From an uncultured Lachnospiraceae bacterium (GTDB lineage: Bacteria > Bacillota > Clostridia > Lachnospirales > Lachnospiraceae): 19,868 nt of DNA. Shown piece by piece: positions 1 to 8,106 of this stretch (positions are counted from its first letter, which is position 1; every line of letters starts with the position of its first letter). Location: contig USGM01000059.1 of assembly GCA_900554205.1 (NCBI GenBank), positions 1 through 19,868 of the forward strand, in the 5' to 3' direction. Position numbers and translations under genes: made by a program. Below the pieces are notes generated by a model. The model saw nothing but the letters and a program-made list of their open reading frames with translations, had not been told where the DNA came from and made no database searches.

Positions 1-78
1 GACTTATGTGCCGCTGCGTGCGAAGCAAAGCGAAAGCGTGCCTGCGGTGGTCTGTGCATCTTGTGCAACGTCACTTGC

Positions 79-94
79 CAAAACAAAAGTTTTG
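79..94. promoter_or_regulatory. Short palindrome upstream of the ECF S-component gene
   Basis: CAAAAC, a four-base AAAA spacer and GTTTTG form a perfect 6-bp inverted repeat about 45 bases before the start of the gene at 138. It could be a small operator or just an AT-rich coincidence. The leader from 1 to 137 also holds a G+C-rich stretch (about 10-50) with no riboswitch fold that I recognise and no convincing -10/-35 pair at a sensible distance. Confidence 0.22.
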
Positions 95-137
95 CAAACG
101 CCTAATAATTTAAACGATACTGAAAGGAAAATAAGCT

Positions 138-689
138 ATGGAAAAAATGTCCTCTGTCAAAAAAATAGTCACCTGCGCTGTCTGCATGGCACTCTGCGTT
201 GTGCTCCCCCTCGCGGTTCATGCCATCCCGAACAGCGGCGTTATGCTCTCCCCGATGCACATTCCCGTTCTGCTGTGCGGACTGGTCTGCGGCTGGCCGT
301 ATGGCTTTGCATGCGGGCTTCTCGGTCCGGTTCTGTCCTGCATGATCAGCGGAATGCCTCCTGCGGGTCCGGTTCTGTACGGAATGCTGATCGAATTATC
401 CGTGTACGGCATTGTCTCCGGTCTGCTGCTTGGTCTGATAAAAACCGGAAAAACACTTGCCGATCTGTACCTCAGCCTGATCGGTGCGATGCTTGCCGGA
501 CGCATCATCGGCGGAATCGCCAAGGCGCTTTTCTTCTCTTCCGGCGCTTACACCCTGAAAATGTGGGCGACTGCCTATTTTGTCTCCAGTCTGCCTGGCA
601 TCCTTTTGCACCTGATCCTGCTGCCGGTTCTCTATCTGGCTTTGCAGAGGGCTCATTTAATTCCTGCCCGCTATGGCGAGAAGCGCTGA
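138..689 (+). CDS. ECF transporter S component (substrate-binding membrane subunit)
   Basis: This 183-residue, very hydrophobic protein looks like the substrate-specific S subunit of an energy-coupling factor importer. Such proteins bind a vitamin or similar micronutrient in the membrane and work with a shared EcfA/A'/T module encoded elsewhere. About five or six membrane segments are visible. The stretch SPMHIPVLLCGLVCGWPYG (residues about 38-56), followed by a Gly/Pro-rich turn and a GMPPAGPVLYGM segment, is typical of the S-component family common in Lachnospiraceae. The ATG at 138 is preceded by GAAAGGAA at 122-129; a second ATG lies three codons later. The substrate cannot be told: no riboswitch or biosynthetic neighbour is visible. 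It is the only plus-strand gene here and converges on the gene at 727. Family call fairly sure, substrate unknown. Confidence 0.85.
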   Translation: MEKMSSVKKIVTCAVCMALCVVLPLAVHAIPNSGVMLSPMHIPVLLCGLVCGWPYGFACGLLGPVLSCMISGMPPAGPVLYGMLIELSVYGIVSGLLLGLIKTGKTLADLYLSLIGAMLAGRIIGGIAKALFFSSGAYTLKMWATAYFVSSLPGILLHLILLPVLYLALQRAHLIPARYGEKR

Positions 690-711
690 CGGAATTCCGT
701 CTCCGCTTCTC
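678..711. terminator. Convergent hairpin between the ECF gene and the 727-1152 gene
   Basis: GAGAAGCG (678-685) pairs with CGCTTCTC (704-711), and after a 2x2 mismatch GACGG (688-692) pairs with CCGTC (697-701) around an AATT loop. The stem begins inside the last codons of the ECF gene and contains its TGA stop. It sits in the 37-base gap between convergent genes, as a bidirectional terminator would, but there is no T-tract on either side. The structure is certain; the terminator role is inference. Confidence 0.5.
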
Positions 712-726
712 CCGATGCACCGCTTC

Positions 727-1152
727 TTACACAACAACAATCTTCGGAACACAATGATTCTGTGCCGCCATTCTCAGCTCCGTCACAAAGTCGGGAATAT
801 CTCTTTTCAGATATCCGCCCAATTCCTGCGGCATCTCCCATCCCCTTTCGATCACCGCATCGGCAGCTCGCTCCAGCAGCTCCTTGTACGCCTGTTCTGC
901 CGCCTTGGCCTTTTCCCTCACCCGCTCACAGCCGAGCCGGTATGCCTGTCCGGCAGGCAGCTTTGCGAGAACCCCCTCTCCGAACTCCACCCTCTGCTGC
1001 TCCTTCAGATTGATTTCCCTCTCCTGTACCAGAAGCCTCGCATCCTCCTCCGACAATGTAAGCCCGAATGCCCCCTTGAACGGATTCGTCTGCAAAACCT
1101 TCTGAATCTGGTTTTCCTCCGACATCAGCTGCAGCCAGTCCTTTTCTTCCAT
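727..1152 (-). CDS. Small soluble protein of unknown function, N-terminus resembling DUF6323
   Basis: Hydrophilic protein of 141 residues from the ATG at 1152. An in-frame GTG two codons upstream (1158) is the alternative. AGGAGG at 1163-1168 lies 10 bases from the ATG but only 4 from the GTG, so the ATG is preferred. The first 60 residues (core FGLTLSEEDARLL, then RVEFGEGVLAKL) resemble, from memory, the start of DUF6323 proteins of Lachnospiraceae. The second half is an Ala/Glu/Arg-rich helical stretch, perhaps a short coiled coil, and does not look like the usual DUF6323 C-terminus. There is no signal peptide or membrane segment. It is a single-gene unit with its own promoter, convergent with the ECF gene. 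The function is unknown. Confidence 0.75.
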   Translation of the reverse strand: MEEKDWLQLMSEENQIQKVLQTNPFKGAFGLTLSEEDARLLVQEREINLKEQQRVEFGEGVLAKLPAGQAYRLGCERVREKAKAAEQAYKELLERAADAVIERGWEMPQELGGYLKRDIPDFVTELRMAAQNHCVPKIVVV

Positions 1153-1194
1153 ATACACTTTCCCTCCTGCTCTGATTTTGTAAGCTGTTTTCCG

Positions 1195-1200
1195 ATTATA
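1195..1200 (-). promoter_or_regulatory. -10 box for the 727-1152 gene
   Basis: A perfect TATAAT on the minus strand lies about 43 bases upstream of the ATG and about 27 bases before the AGGAGG. No good -35 hexamer is visible at 16-18 bases (the best is TGGTAC at 17), so the promoter may be weak or activator-dependent. Confidence 0.45.
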
Positions 1201-1226
1201 TCGCCGGAGTGGGAACAGTACCAGAC

Positions 1227-1255
1227 TTGAAATTTTTACGATTTTGTGGTAATAT
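1227..1255 (+). promoter_or_regulatory. Promoter-like sequence facing the polC 3' end
   Basis: TTGAAA (1227-1232), a 17-base spacer and TAATAT (1250-1255) preceded by TGG form an extended sigma-A-like promoter on the plus strand. It points at the hairpin at 1263-1294 and then at the 3' end of polC in antisense. No plus-strand gene follows, so it is either fortuitous or makes a very short or antisense RNA. Confidence 0.35.
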
Positions 1256-1262
1256 AAGACTA

Positions 1263-1294
1263 GAGCAGAAAGAAATTTTTATTTCTTTCTGCTC
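1263..1294. terminator. Strong hairpin after polC, probable terminator
   Basis: GAGCAGAAAGAAAT (1263-1276) pairs perfectly over 14 bp with 1281-1294, with a TTTT loop. It starts 16 bases beyond the polC stop on the minus strand. The T-run (CTTTTGT, 1295-1301) follows it on the plus strand, while on the minus strand only a mixed TAGTCTTATATT follows. It is therefore a textbook terminator for plus-strand RNA and a less typical one for polC. It most likely ends the ispG-polC transcript. Confidence 0.7.
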
Positions 1295-1310
1295 CTTTTG
1301 TATCGATATT

Positions 1311-4300
1311 CTATTGAAAATCAAACAGACTCAGCTGATTCGACTCGGGAAGGTCTCCCAGCAGCCCCAGCTCCGCCATGAGGTCAACAATCGTCTTCGA
1401 GACCTTTGTGCGCTCCCGGAAATCATCTCTCGACAGGAACGGGCCGTCCTTCGCCGCCTCCACGATCGCATCCGCCGCCTTCTCGCCCAGACCGTCAATA
1501 CTGCTCAGGGACGGCATCAGCTTATCCCCGACAATCTGGAAAGATCTGGATTTTGCCCGGAAAATATCTATCGGCTCAAACTGGAAGCCTCTCGCATACA
1601 TCTCCTGTACCACACGCATATCACCGTAGGCAAGCTCCTCCTTGTTGGAGAGCGGCTGTGCCCCCGGCTCCTTGTTGGAGACAGCGTCCATCCTGCGCTT
1701 GTACTCCTTCATGATCGCCTCCATGTGCGCCTGTCCCTGACACATCTGCTCATAGGAAAACGCCTTGGCGCGGATGCTGAAGAACGCGCCGTAATATGCC
1801 AACGGGTAATGAATCTTACAGTACGCGATACGCCATGCCATCATGACGTAGGCAGCCGCATGCGCCTTCGGGAACATGTACTCGATCTTCTGACAGGATT
1901 CCAGATACCACTGCGGCACATCATGCGCGAGCATATCCTCTTTCCACGCCTCCCACAGCTTCGGGTCGATCTTTTTCTTTGCAACCGTTCCCTTACGCAC
2001 AGCCTCCATAATCTTAAAGGACTTTTCCGGTTCCACGCCCTTATTGATCAGATAGGTCATAATATCATCTCGGGTACATACACAGGTGGAAATCGTAGCG
2101 ATCCCCTCCCGGATCAGATCCTGCGCATTGCCCACCCACACGTTGGTTCCGTGAGACAGACCGGATATCCTGACAAGGTCGGAAAAGGTCTGCGGCTGTG
2201 CCTCGATAACCATGTTCATAGCGAAGTCCGTGCCGAACTCGGGGATGCCGAGACAGCCCAGCTTCGTCCCGCCGATCTGCTCCGGCGTTATGCCGAGCGC
2301 ATCGGTATTCTGGAACAGACTCATGACATCCCTGCCGTCCAGCGGAATCGTCAGCGGGTCACGTCCTGTCAGATCCTGCAGCATACGGATCATCGTCGGA
2401 TCATCGTGTCCGAGAATGTCCAGCTTCAGAAGGTTATGGTCGATCGAGTGATAGTCAAAGTGCGTCGTTATGGTGTCCGTCGTCATATCGTTCGCCGGGT
2501 GCTGCACGGGGGTAAAGGAATTGATGTCCTGCCCCAGCGGCAGAACGACGATACCGCCCGGATGCTGTCCGGTACTGCGGCGCACGCCGACACAGCCCAT
2601 GACGATACGGTCAATCTCACTGTTGCGCTTGTGCTTTCCTCTCTCCTCATAGTAATTCTTCACATAGCCGAACGCCGTCTTATCCGCAAGCGTTGCAATC
2701 GTGCCCGCACGAAAGGTCTGCCCGGCGCCGAAGATAACCTCCGTATACTTATGTGCCTTCGACTGGTACTCGCCGGAGAAGTTCAGGTCGATATCCGGCT
2801 CCTTGTCTCCCTTGAATCCAAGGAAGGTCTCAAAGGGGATGTCAAAGCCCTCCTTGTGCAGCGGTTCACCGCAGACCGGACAGACCTTGTCCGGCATATC
2901 GATTCCGGCAGTTCCGGCATATGCCTTTACCTCGTCGCTGTCAAAGTCGGAATAATGGCATTTACTGCAATAATAGTGCGGGCTTAAGGGGTTGATCTCC
3001 GTGATTCCCGACATGGTTGCCACGAAGGAGCTTCCGACGGAGCCACGCGAGCCGACAAGGTAGCCGTCCTCCACGGACTTCCACACCAGCTTCTGCGCGA
3101 TGATATACATTACGGCGAAACCGTTCTTGATAATGGAGTTCAACTCTCTCTGCAACCGCTCTTCGACGATCTTCGGCAGCTCCGGCCCATACAGCTCATG
3201 CGCCCTGTCATAGCAGATCTTTGTCAACGTCTTATCGCTGTCGGGAATGACTGGCGGACATTTATCCGGCCGCACGGGGGCAATCGTCTCACACATATCC
3301 GCGATCATATTCGTATTCTTCACCACGATCTCATATGCCTTGTCGCTGCCGAGATACGAGAACTCCTCCAGCATTTCCTCCGTTGTATGCAGGAACAGGG
3401 GTGCCTGATCGTCAGCGTCGTCAAAGCCCTTTCCCGCCATGATGATGCGCCTGTATATCTCATCCTCCGGGTCGAGGAAATGAACGTCACAGGTTGCAAC
3501 GACAGGCTTGTGGAACTGCTCGCCGAGCTTGACGATCCGCCGGTTGACCTCCTGTATGTCCTCGATGGAATTAATGCTCCTGATCTTCTCCGAGGCGATC
3601 ATGAACTTATTGTTCCCGCAGGGCTGTATCTCAAGGTAATCATAGAAATTTACCAGTCTGGCAATCTGCATATCGCTCTGTCCGTCCAGAAGCGCACGGT
3701 AAAGCTCTCCCGCCTCGCAGGCGCTGCCGAGGATCAGCCCCTCCCGATACTTCATCACAAGGCTCTTCGGTATCCTCGGATGACGGTTGAAATAGGTCAG
3801 ATGAGACTGCGAAACCAGGCGGTACAGGTTGATTCTCCCGAGATCGTTCTTGGCAAGAATGATCGCGTGGTAGGACGGCAGCTTTCTGACCAGATCCACA
3901 CTCGCCGCACCCATCGCATTCACCTGACTGAGTGTGACAATCTCCTGCTCCGCAAGCATCTTGATAAACTTGACGAAGATCCATGCCGTACACTCCGCGT
4001 CATCGACTGCGCGGTGATGATTTTCCAGAGAGATATTTAGGGTCTTCGCCACCGCATCCAGCGTATGCTTTGACTGGTTCGGCAGAAGCACCCTCGCAAT
4101 GCCCACAGTGTCCACAAAGGTATAATCCGTCGGCAGTCCCTGTCTTCTGGAATTTTCGATGATGAAGCTCATATCAAAGTTCGCATTGTGCGCAACAAGG
4201 ACACAGTCCCGACAGAACTCGAGAAATCTCGGCAGAACCTCCTCGATCAGCGGCGCATCCATCACCATGTCGTCCCGGATGCTCGTAAGCTTCTCTATCT

Positions 4301-5936
4301 CAAACGGAATCGGTACCTGCGGATTGACAAAGGTGGAAAATCTGTCCACGACCTCACCGCCGCAGACCTTCACCGCTCCAATCTCGATAATGCGGTTATT
4401 CACCGGGGAGAAGCCCGTTGTCTCAATATCAAAGACGACAAAATCATCCTCCAGCGTCTGCCCTCTGTCGCCGGTGACGATCTCCTTCAGGTCGTCCACC
4501 AGATACGCCTCGACGCCGTACAATACCTTAAAGAAATCCTGCTTGTCCGGGTTCGGATCGCCCGCCTCCGCGCGCTTTCCCTTTTCCTCCTTCCAGAGGT
4601 CGTCCCACACATGGTTCGCGTCGGTAAAGCTCTGGACAACACCGTGGTCTGTGATGGCAATCGCCCTGTGCCCCCATTTGTAGGCGCGCTTTACAATGTC
4701 CTTTGCCTCGGACACACCATCCATGTCGCTCATCTTTGTATGGCAGTGAAGCTCCACACGTTTATGCGGCGCTGTATCCATTCTCGTCGTCGTAAAATCC
4801 GAAATCTTCTTGATTCCCGCGATTGTGCCGATTGTCAGTTCATGGTCGAACTTATCCAGATTGACGACACCCTTGATCTTGACAAAGCTGCCGGGCTTCA
4901 CTCCCTTTAACAGTTCATCCTTGAATTCCGTCTTCGTAAACAGCTTCACTCCGATGGTATCGGTGAAGTCCGTGACATCGAACATGACAATCGACTTCTC
5001 ATTCTTGATGTCGCGGCTGTCCGCTTTCAGAACCTTTCCGCGGATAATGACCTCTCCCATCTCACCGATGATGTCCTCAATGCGAAGGATTCCCTCATCC
5101 TCAAAGTCCCTCCCGTAGATCACATCGGGATTATCGGACTGCTTCAGGGTCTTCGTATAATCTCCGCCCCTGCGGAACTCGCTCCTGCTCTTGCGGAACT
5201 CGCCGCCAAAGCTCTTGCCGCCGAACTGCTTTCCGCCCGCCGATGTCGTGCCGCCCTTGTTCTGTCGTCCGGCAGTGTCCGTCGCCGCAGGCTTCGCCTG
5301 AGAGCCTTCCGTCTGTCCGCCATTCTCCTGCGCCGCCTTCTGCTCGCTCTTTGCATGGATGACCCGCTTTGCGATCTCATCGACCTTCATCTGGATCTTC
5401 AGCGCATCATCCTCCGCAAATTTCCCTGTCACGGCTTCCCGGTACTCAATTCCGATACTGCAGCACAGTCCGCAGCGCTCTATGAAAATTTTCTCAAGGA
5501 CACGCACCAGCTCTGCCTCTTTGCTGCGGTTAAGCACCGTATCCTCCACCGTCAGCGTCATCTTGTCCGCGCCGGAATACGCGATCTCCGCCGTTCGGAA
5601 TGCTGTGTACTCAATATGGCTGTATTCCCGGAGTTCCTCAAGAATACTGTCCCTGTATTCCTTCATCAGATTTTCCGGTGTATACTGGGAGGAGAGCTCA
5701 AACCTCTCCTGAATGATGACTGAAAGCATCGCGCCCGGAAAAAGCTGCTTCCTGATCTCTTCCTCTGTCTTACGAATATCCGTCTTTAAGATGAGCCTTG
5801 TGCTGAACAGATAGATGCGCAGCACATCCTTTCGCTTTGAGGTTGAGACCCTGTCTACCACTGCCTGTTCCAATCTGTCACGCAGCGGCGATTCAATTTT
5901 CAATGTAGGAAATACCTCAAAAAAAGGCTTACTCAT
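1311..5936 (-). CDS. polC: DNA polymerase III alpha subunit, PolC type
   Basis: Main replicative polymerase of low-GC Gram-positives, with polymerase and proofreading 3'-5' exonuclease in one chain. At 1541 residues it is longer than the B. subtilis enzyme (about 1437). Domains in order: N-terminal region (1-190); a Gly/Ser/Gln/Arg-rich linker (about 195-260); OB fold (about 285-385); first PHP part with HCH at 397-399; DEDDh exonuclease inserted in the PHP (D503, E505, later HNANFD and HHRAVDDAE); remaining PHP; a zinc site with C990, C993, C1019 and C1022; and the catalytic palm motif PDIDLNF with D1048 and D1050. The C-terminus ends with QLSLF (1534-1538), a beta-clamp-binding motif. The ATG directly follows the ispG TAG stop (TAGATG) with only a weak Shine-Dalgarno, so the two genes are probably translationally coupled. 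The reading frame is intact. Confidence 0.98.
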   Translation of the reverse strand: MSKPFFEVFPTLKIESPLRDRLEQAVVDRVSTSKRKDVLRIYLFSTRLILKTDIRKTEEEIRKQLFPGAMLSVIIQERFELSSQYTPENLMKEYRDSILEELREYSHIEYTAFRTAEIAYSGADKMTLTVEDTVLNRSKEAELVRVLEKIFIERCGLCCSIGIEYREAVTGKFAEDDALKIQMKVDEIAKRVIHAKSEQKAAQENGGQTEGSQAKPAATDTAGRQNKGGTTSAGGKQFGGKSFGGEFRKSRSEFRRGGDYTKTLKQSDNPDVIYGRDFEDEGILRIEDIIGEMGEVIIRGKVLKADSRDIKNEKSIVMFDVTDFTDTIGVKLFTKTEFKDELLKGVKPGSFVKIKGVVNLDKFDHELTIGTIAGIKKISDFTTTRMDTAPHKRVELHCHTKMSDMDGVSEAKDIVKRAYKWGHRAIAITDHGVVQSFTDANHVWDDLWKEEKGKRAEAGDPNPDKQDFFKVLYGVEAYLVDDLKEIVTGDRGQTLEDDFVVFDIETTGFSPVNNRIIEIGAVKVCGGEVVDRFSTFVNPQVPIPFEIEKLTSIRDDMVMDAPLIEEVLPRFLEFCRDCVLVAHNANFDMSFIIENSRRQGLPTDYTFVDTVGIARVLLPNQSKHTLDAVAKTLNISLENHHRAVDDAECTAWIFVKFIKMLAEQEIVTLSQVNAMGAASVDLVRKLPSYHAIILAKNDLGRINLYRLVSQSHLTYFNRHPRIPKSLVMKYREGLILGSACEAGELYRALLDGQSDMQIARLVNFYDYLEIQPCGNNKFMIASEKIRSINSIEDIQEVNRRIVKLGEQFHKPVVATCDVHFLDPEDEIYRRIIMAGKGFDDADDQAPLFLHTTEEMLEEFSYLGSDKAYEIVVKNTNMIADMCETIAPVRPDKCPPVIPDSDKTLTKICYDRAHELYGPELPKIVEERLQRELNSIIKNGFAVMYIIAQKLVWKSVEDGYLVGSRGSVGSSFVATMSGITEINPLSPHYYCSKCHYSDFDSDEVKAYAGTAGIDMPDKVCPVCGEPLHKEGFDIPFETFLGFKGDKEPDIDLNFSGEYQSKAHKYTEVIFGAGQTFRAGTIATLADKTAFGYVKNYYEERGKHKRNSEIDRIVMGCVGVRRSTGQHPGGIVVLPLGQDINSFTPVQHPANDMTTDTITTHFDYHSIDHNLLKLDILGHDDPTMIRMLQDLTGRDPLTIPLDGRDVMSLFQNTDALGITPEQIGGTKLGCLGIPEFGTDFAMNMVIEAQPQTFSDLVRISGLSHGTNVWVGNAQDLIREGIATISTCVCTRDDIMTYLINKGVEPEKSFKIMEAVRKGTVAKKKIDPKLWEAWKEDMLAHDVPQWYLESCQKIEYMFPKAHAAAYVMMAWRIAYCKIHYPLAYYGAFFSIRAKAFSYEQMCQGQAHMEAIMKEYKRRMDAVSNKEPGAQPLSNKEELAYGDMRVVQEMYARGFQFEPIDIFRAKSRSFQIVGDKLMPSLSSIDGLGEKAADAIVEAAKDGPFLSRDDFRERTKVSKTIVDLMAELGLLGDLPESNQLSLFDFQ

Positions 5937-6998
5937 CTATTTTTCACCCGTCCAGTTATCTAACTCGTATTTCAATGCATTTAAAAGCTGATCCTCCGGC
6001 ACCTTGCGGATAATCTCACCCTTTTTGATGAGCAGTCCCTCACCGCGTCCGCCGGCAATTCCCAGATCCGCCTCTCTCGCCTCACCGGGGCCGTTTACCG
6101 CACAGCCCATCACTGCCACCTTGATGTCCAGCGGGTAATCCTCCACCAGTGCCTCCACCTTCGATGCCAGCCCGATCAGATCAATCTGGGTTCTGCCGCA
6201 GGTAGGGCAGGACACCACCTCGACACCGCCCTTGCGCAATCCAAGCGTTCTTAAGATCAGCCGCGCCGACCGGATTTCCTCGACCGGGTCGCCGGTCAGG
6301 GAAACCCGGATCGTATCTCCGATTCCCTTGCTCAGAATCAGTCCAAGCCCGATTGCCGACTTGATGTTTCCGCTGCGCACGGTTCCCGCCTCAGTAATTC
6401 CCACATGCAGGGGATAGTCCGTTCTGTCCGCCAGAAGCTCATGCGCCCTGACGCACATGAGTACATCCGAGGATTTAATGCTGATTACGAGATTGCGGTA
6501 ATCGAGCTCCTCGATCATGCGCACCTTGTCCAGCGCACTCTCCACAATGCCCTCCGCCGTCACGCCGCCGTACTTTTCAAGGAGCGGCTTCTCAAGGGAG
6601 CCGCTGTTCACTCCCACACGGATCGGAATTTCCCGCTCTCTCGCCGCGTCCACCACTGCTTTTACCTTCTCGGCGCTTCCGATATTTCCGGGGTTGATCC
6701 TGATCTTATCCGCGCCGTTCTCGATTGCGGCGATCGCCATCCGGTAATCAAAATGAATATCCGCCACAAGCGGAATATGAATCTGCTTCTTAATCTCGCG
6801 GAGCGCCTTTGCCGCCTCTTCTGTCGGAACCGTACAGCGGATAATCTCACAGCCCGCCTTCTCCAGCGCAAGAATCTGCGCTACCGTCGCCTCCACATCC
6901 TCTGTTTTCGTATTGGTCATCGACTGGATCAGAATAGGATTTCCACCGCCGATCTTACGATCTCCGATCCGTACGACCCTTGTATTGTCTCTATACAT
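5937..6998 (-). CDS. ispG: 4-hydroxy-3-methylbut-2-enyl-diphosphate synthase
   Basis: Radical-type [4Fe-4S] enzyme of the MEP isoprenoid pathway. It converts 2-C-methyl-erythritol 2,4-cyclodiphosphate into HMBPP, with flavodoxin or ferredoxin as electron donor. At 353 residues it is the compact bacterial form. The N-terminal IGGGNPILIQSMTNT signature opens a TIM barrel. The C-terminal domain carries the cluster ligands C264 and C267 (in CPTCGRTQ) and C299, followed by NGPGE with E306, the usual fourth ligand. The ATG at 6998 has only a modest GAGGA upstream. It is the first gene of an ispG-polC unit and has its own promoter. In many Clostridia the order is dxr-rseP-ispG-polC; here dxr and rseP are not adjacent. 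Confidence 0.97.
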   Translation of the reverse strand: MYRDNTRVVRIGDRKIGGGNPILIQSMTNTKTEDVEATVAQILALEKAGCEIIRCTVPTEEAAKALREIKKQIHIPLVADIHFDYRMAIAAIENGADKIRINPGNIGSAEKVKAVVDAAREREIPIRVGVNSGSLEKPLLEKYGGVTAEGIVESALDKVRMIEELDYRNLVISIKSSDVLMCVRAHELLADRTDYPLHVGITEAGTVRSGNIKSAIGLGLILSKGIGDTIRVSLTGDPVEEIRSARLILRTLGLRKGGVEVVSCPTCGRTQIDLIGLASKVEALVEDYPLDIKVAVMGCAVNGPGEAREADLGIAGGRGEGLLIKKGEIIRKVPEDQLLNALKYELDNWTGEK

Positions 6999-7054
6999 AC
7001 ATCCTCATTTCCGCACATGTCTGCGCCACTATGAATCGAACCACAATATATCTC

Positions 7055-7083
7055 ATCATAGCCTCTATTCCCGAATTGTGCAA
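7055..7083 (-). promoter_or_regulatory. Sigma-A-type promoter of ispG-polC
   Basis: On the minus strand, TTGCAC (7083-7078), a 17-base spacer and TATGAT (7060-7055) lie in the 114-base gap between dprA and ispG. They predict a transcript starting near 7048 with a leader of about 50 bases. The -10 matches consensus in five of six positions and the -35 in four. I see no terminator for dprA in the same gap, so read-through from comM-dprA is also possible. Confidence 0.6.
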
Positions 7084-7112
7084 GGCATCAAAATTACCAA
7101 ATCTTTATACCG

Positions 7113-8096
7113 TCAATTTCCGGCGCGGCAGAATTGTCCCGGGCTCACCTGCACTGCGAGCTTTTCCATACAGAGCCGGATCAGATAAACGTTAATCTGT
7201 TCATCCCTGTATTCTTGCGGCAGAGCGGCGCGGATACGATCCACGGATTTCGGCGTCAGCTCCAGCTGATGATAAATTTCCGCCAGCAGCGGATTTTCTG
7301 CCAGAAGCTGTCTGCTGCCCTCTGCCATAGCTGTCTCAAAGCCTTTATGCCTTCCCTGCTTCCTGCCCGGTTCACGCCGCTGCACCTTTTCCCGGACTGC
7401 CAGATCGCGTCTTCCGCAGATTCCCCGAAGCTCCTCCGCCAGCTCCTCCGGGTCGAGGAGCACCGCTGCCCCCAGCTTCACAAGCCTGTTGCAGCCACTG
7501 CTCAACGCATCCGTCACTCTCCCCGGCACCGCGTAGACCTCCTTCCCCTGCTCCAACGCCATGTCAACCGTAATTAAGGTTCCGCTCTTCTCCCTCGCCT
7601 CCACGACGACCACCGCATCCGCGAGTCCGCTGACAATCCGGTTTCTCGGCGGAAAATTCCGCGAAAGCGCAGGTGTCCCCGGCGGATATTCCGACAGAAC
7701 TCCTCCCCTCTCCCGCAGCCTTTCATACAGTCTGCGGTTCCTCGCCGGGTAGCAGACATCCACACCGCTGCCGAGCACGGCGAAGGAGCTGCCTCCTGCA
7801 TCCAGTGCCGCCGTCTGGCCGATGCCGTCAATTCCTCTCGCCATACCGCTGATGACCTGTATGCCATTCCTTCCCATACATTCCCCGAGACGTGCCGCGA
7901 CATAGCTTCCATACTCCGAGCACTCCCTCGCGCCGATGATCGCCACCGAAGGAAGATTCTCCTCCGGCAGCCTACCCAGCACATAAAGCCTTTCCGGCGG
8001 ATCGGGAATCTCCAGAAGCCGCGCCGGATAATCCCGCTCCCCCCTCTCCACAACATGTATTCCCGCCTCCCCCGGCGTTTTATTATCCATCTCCAT
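7113..8096 (-). CDS. dprA: DNA-processing protein DprA
   Basis: DprA loads RecA onto incoming single-stranded DNA during natural transformation. The Rossmann-like core is clear: a GMARGIDGIGQTAAL segment, then GSGVDVCYPARNRRLY, SEYPPGTP, FPPRNRIVSGL and KSGTLITVDMALEQG. The C-terminal 65 residues form a probable winged-helix (DML1-like) domain. The protein begins almost at the core (YPARLLEIPDPPERLYVLG) and lacks the N-terminal helix-hairpin-helix/SAM-like region seen in most DprA proteins; at 327 residues a longer C-terminal part makes up the length. AGGAGG lies just before the ATG at 8096; the in-frame ATG at 8090 is an alternative. It starts 10 bases after the comM stop, so the two are co-transcribed. 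Confidence 0.95.
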   Translation of the reverse strand: MEMDNKTPGEAGIHVVERGERDYPARLLEIPDPPERLYVLGRLPEENLPSVAIIGARECSEYGSYVAARLGECMGRNGIQVISGMARGIDGIGQTAALDAGGSSFAVLGSGVDVCYPARNRRLYERLRERGGVLSEYPPGTPALSRNFPPRNRIVSGLADAVVVVEAREKSGTLITVDMALEQGKEVYAVPGRVTDALSSGCNRLVKLGAAVLLDPEELAEELRGICGRRDLAVREKVQRREPGRKQGRHKGFETAMAEGSRQLLAENPLLAEIYHQLELTPKSVDRIRAALPQEYRDEQINVYLIRLCMEKLAVQVSPGQFCRAGN

Positions 8097-8106
8097 AACT
8101 CCTCCT

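Noticed and set aside
1..137. Possible riboswitch leader for the ECF S-component gene
   Set aside because: ECF genes often have vitamin riboswitches, but I could not match any known conserved core, and the window cuts the region.
8..757. Plus-strand open frame overlapping the ECF gene in another frame
   Set aside because: The overlapping frame at 138-689 has a clear membrane-protein pattern and a ribosome site; this one gives a Cys/Arg/Ser-rich product without features.
1209..2987. Long plus-strand open frame (592 codons) opposite polC
   Set aside because: It lies fully antisense to a highly conserved polC region, has no good ribosome site, and its product is Arg/Leu/His-rich with no recognisable domain. 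It is a by-product of codon bias in polC.
3198..4910. Further plus-strand open frames opposite polC (3198-4040, 4188-4910)
   Set aside because: Same reason: antisense to conserved polymerase and exonuclease sequence, no start signals, no domain.
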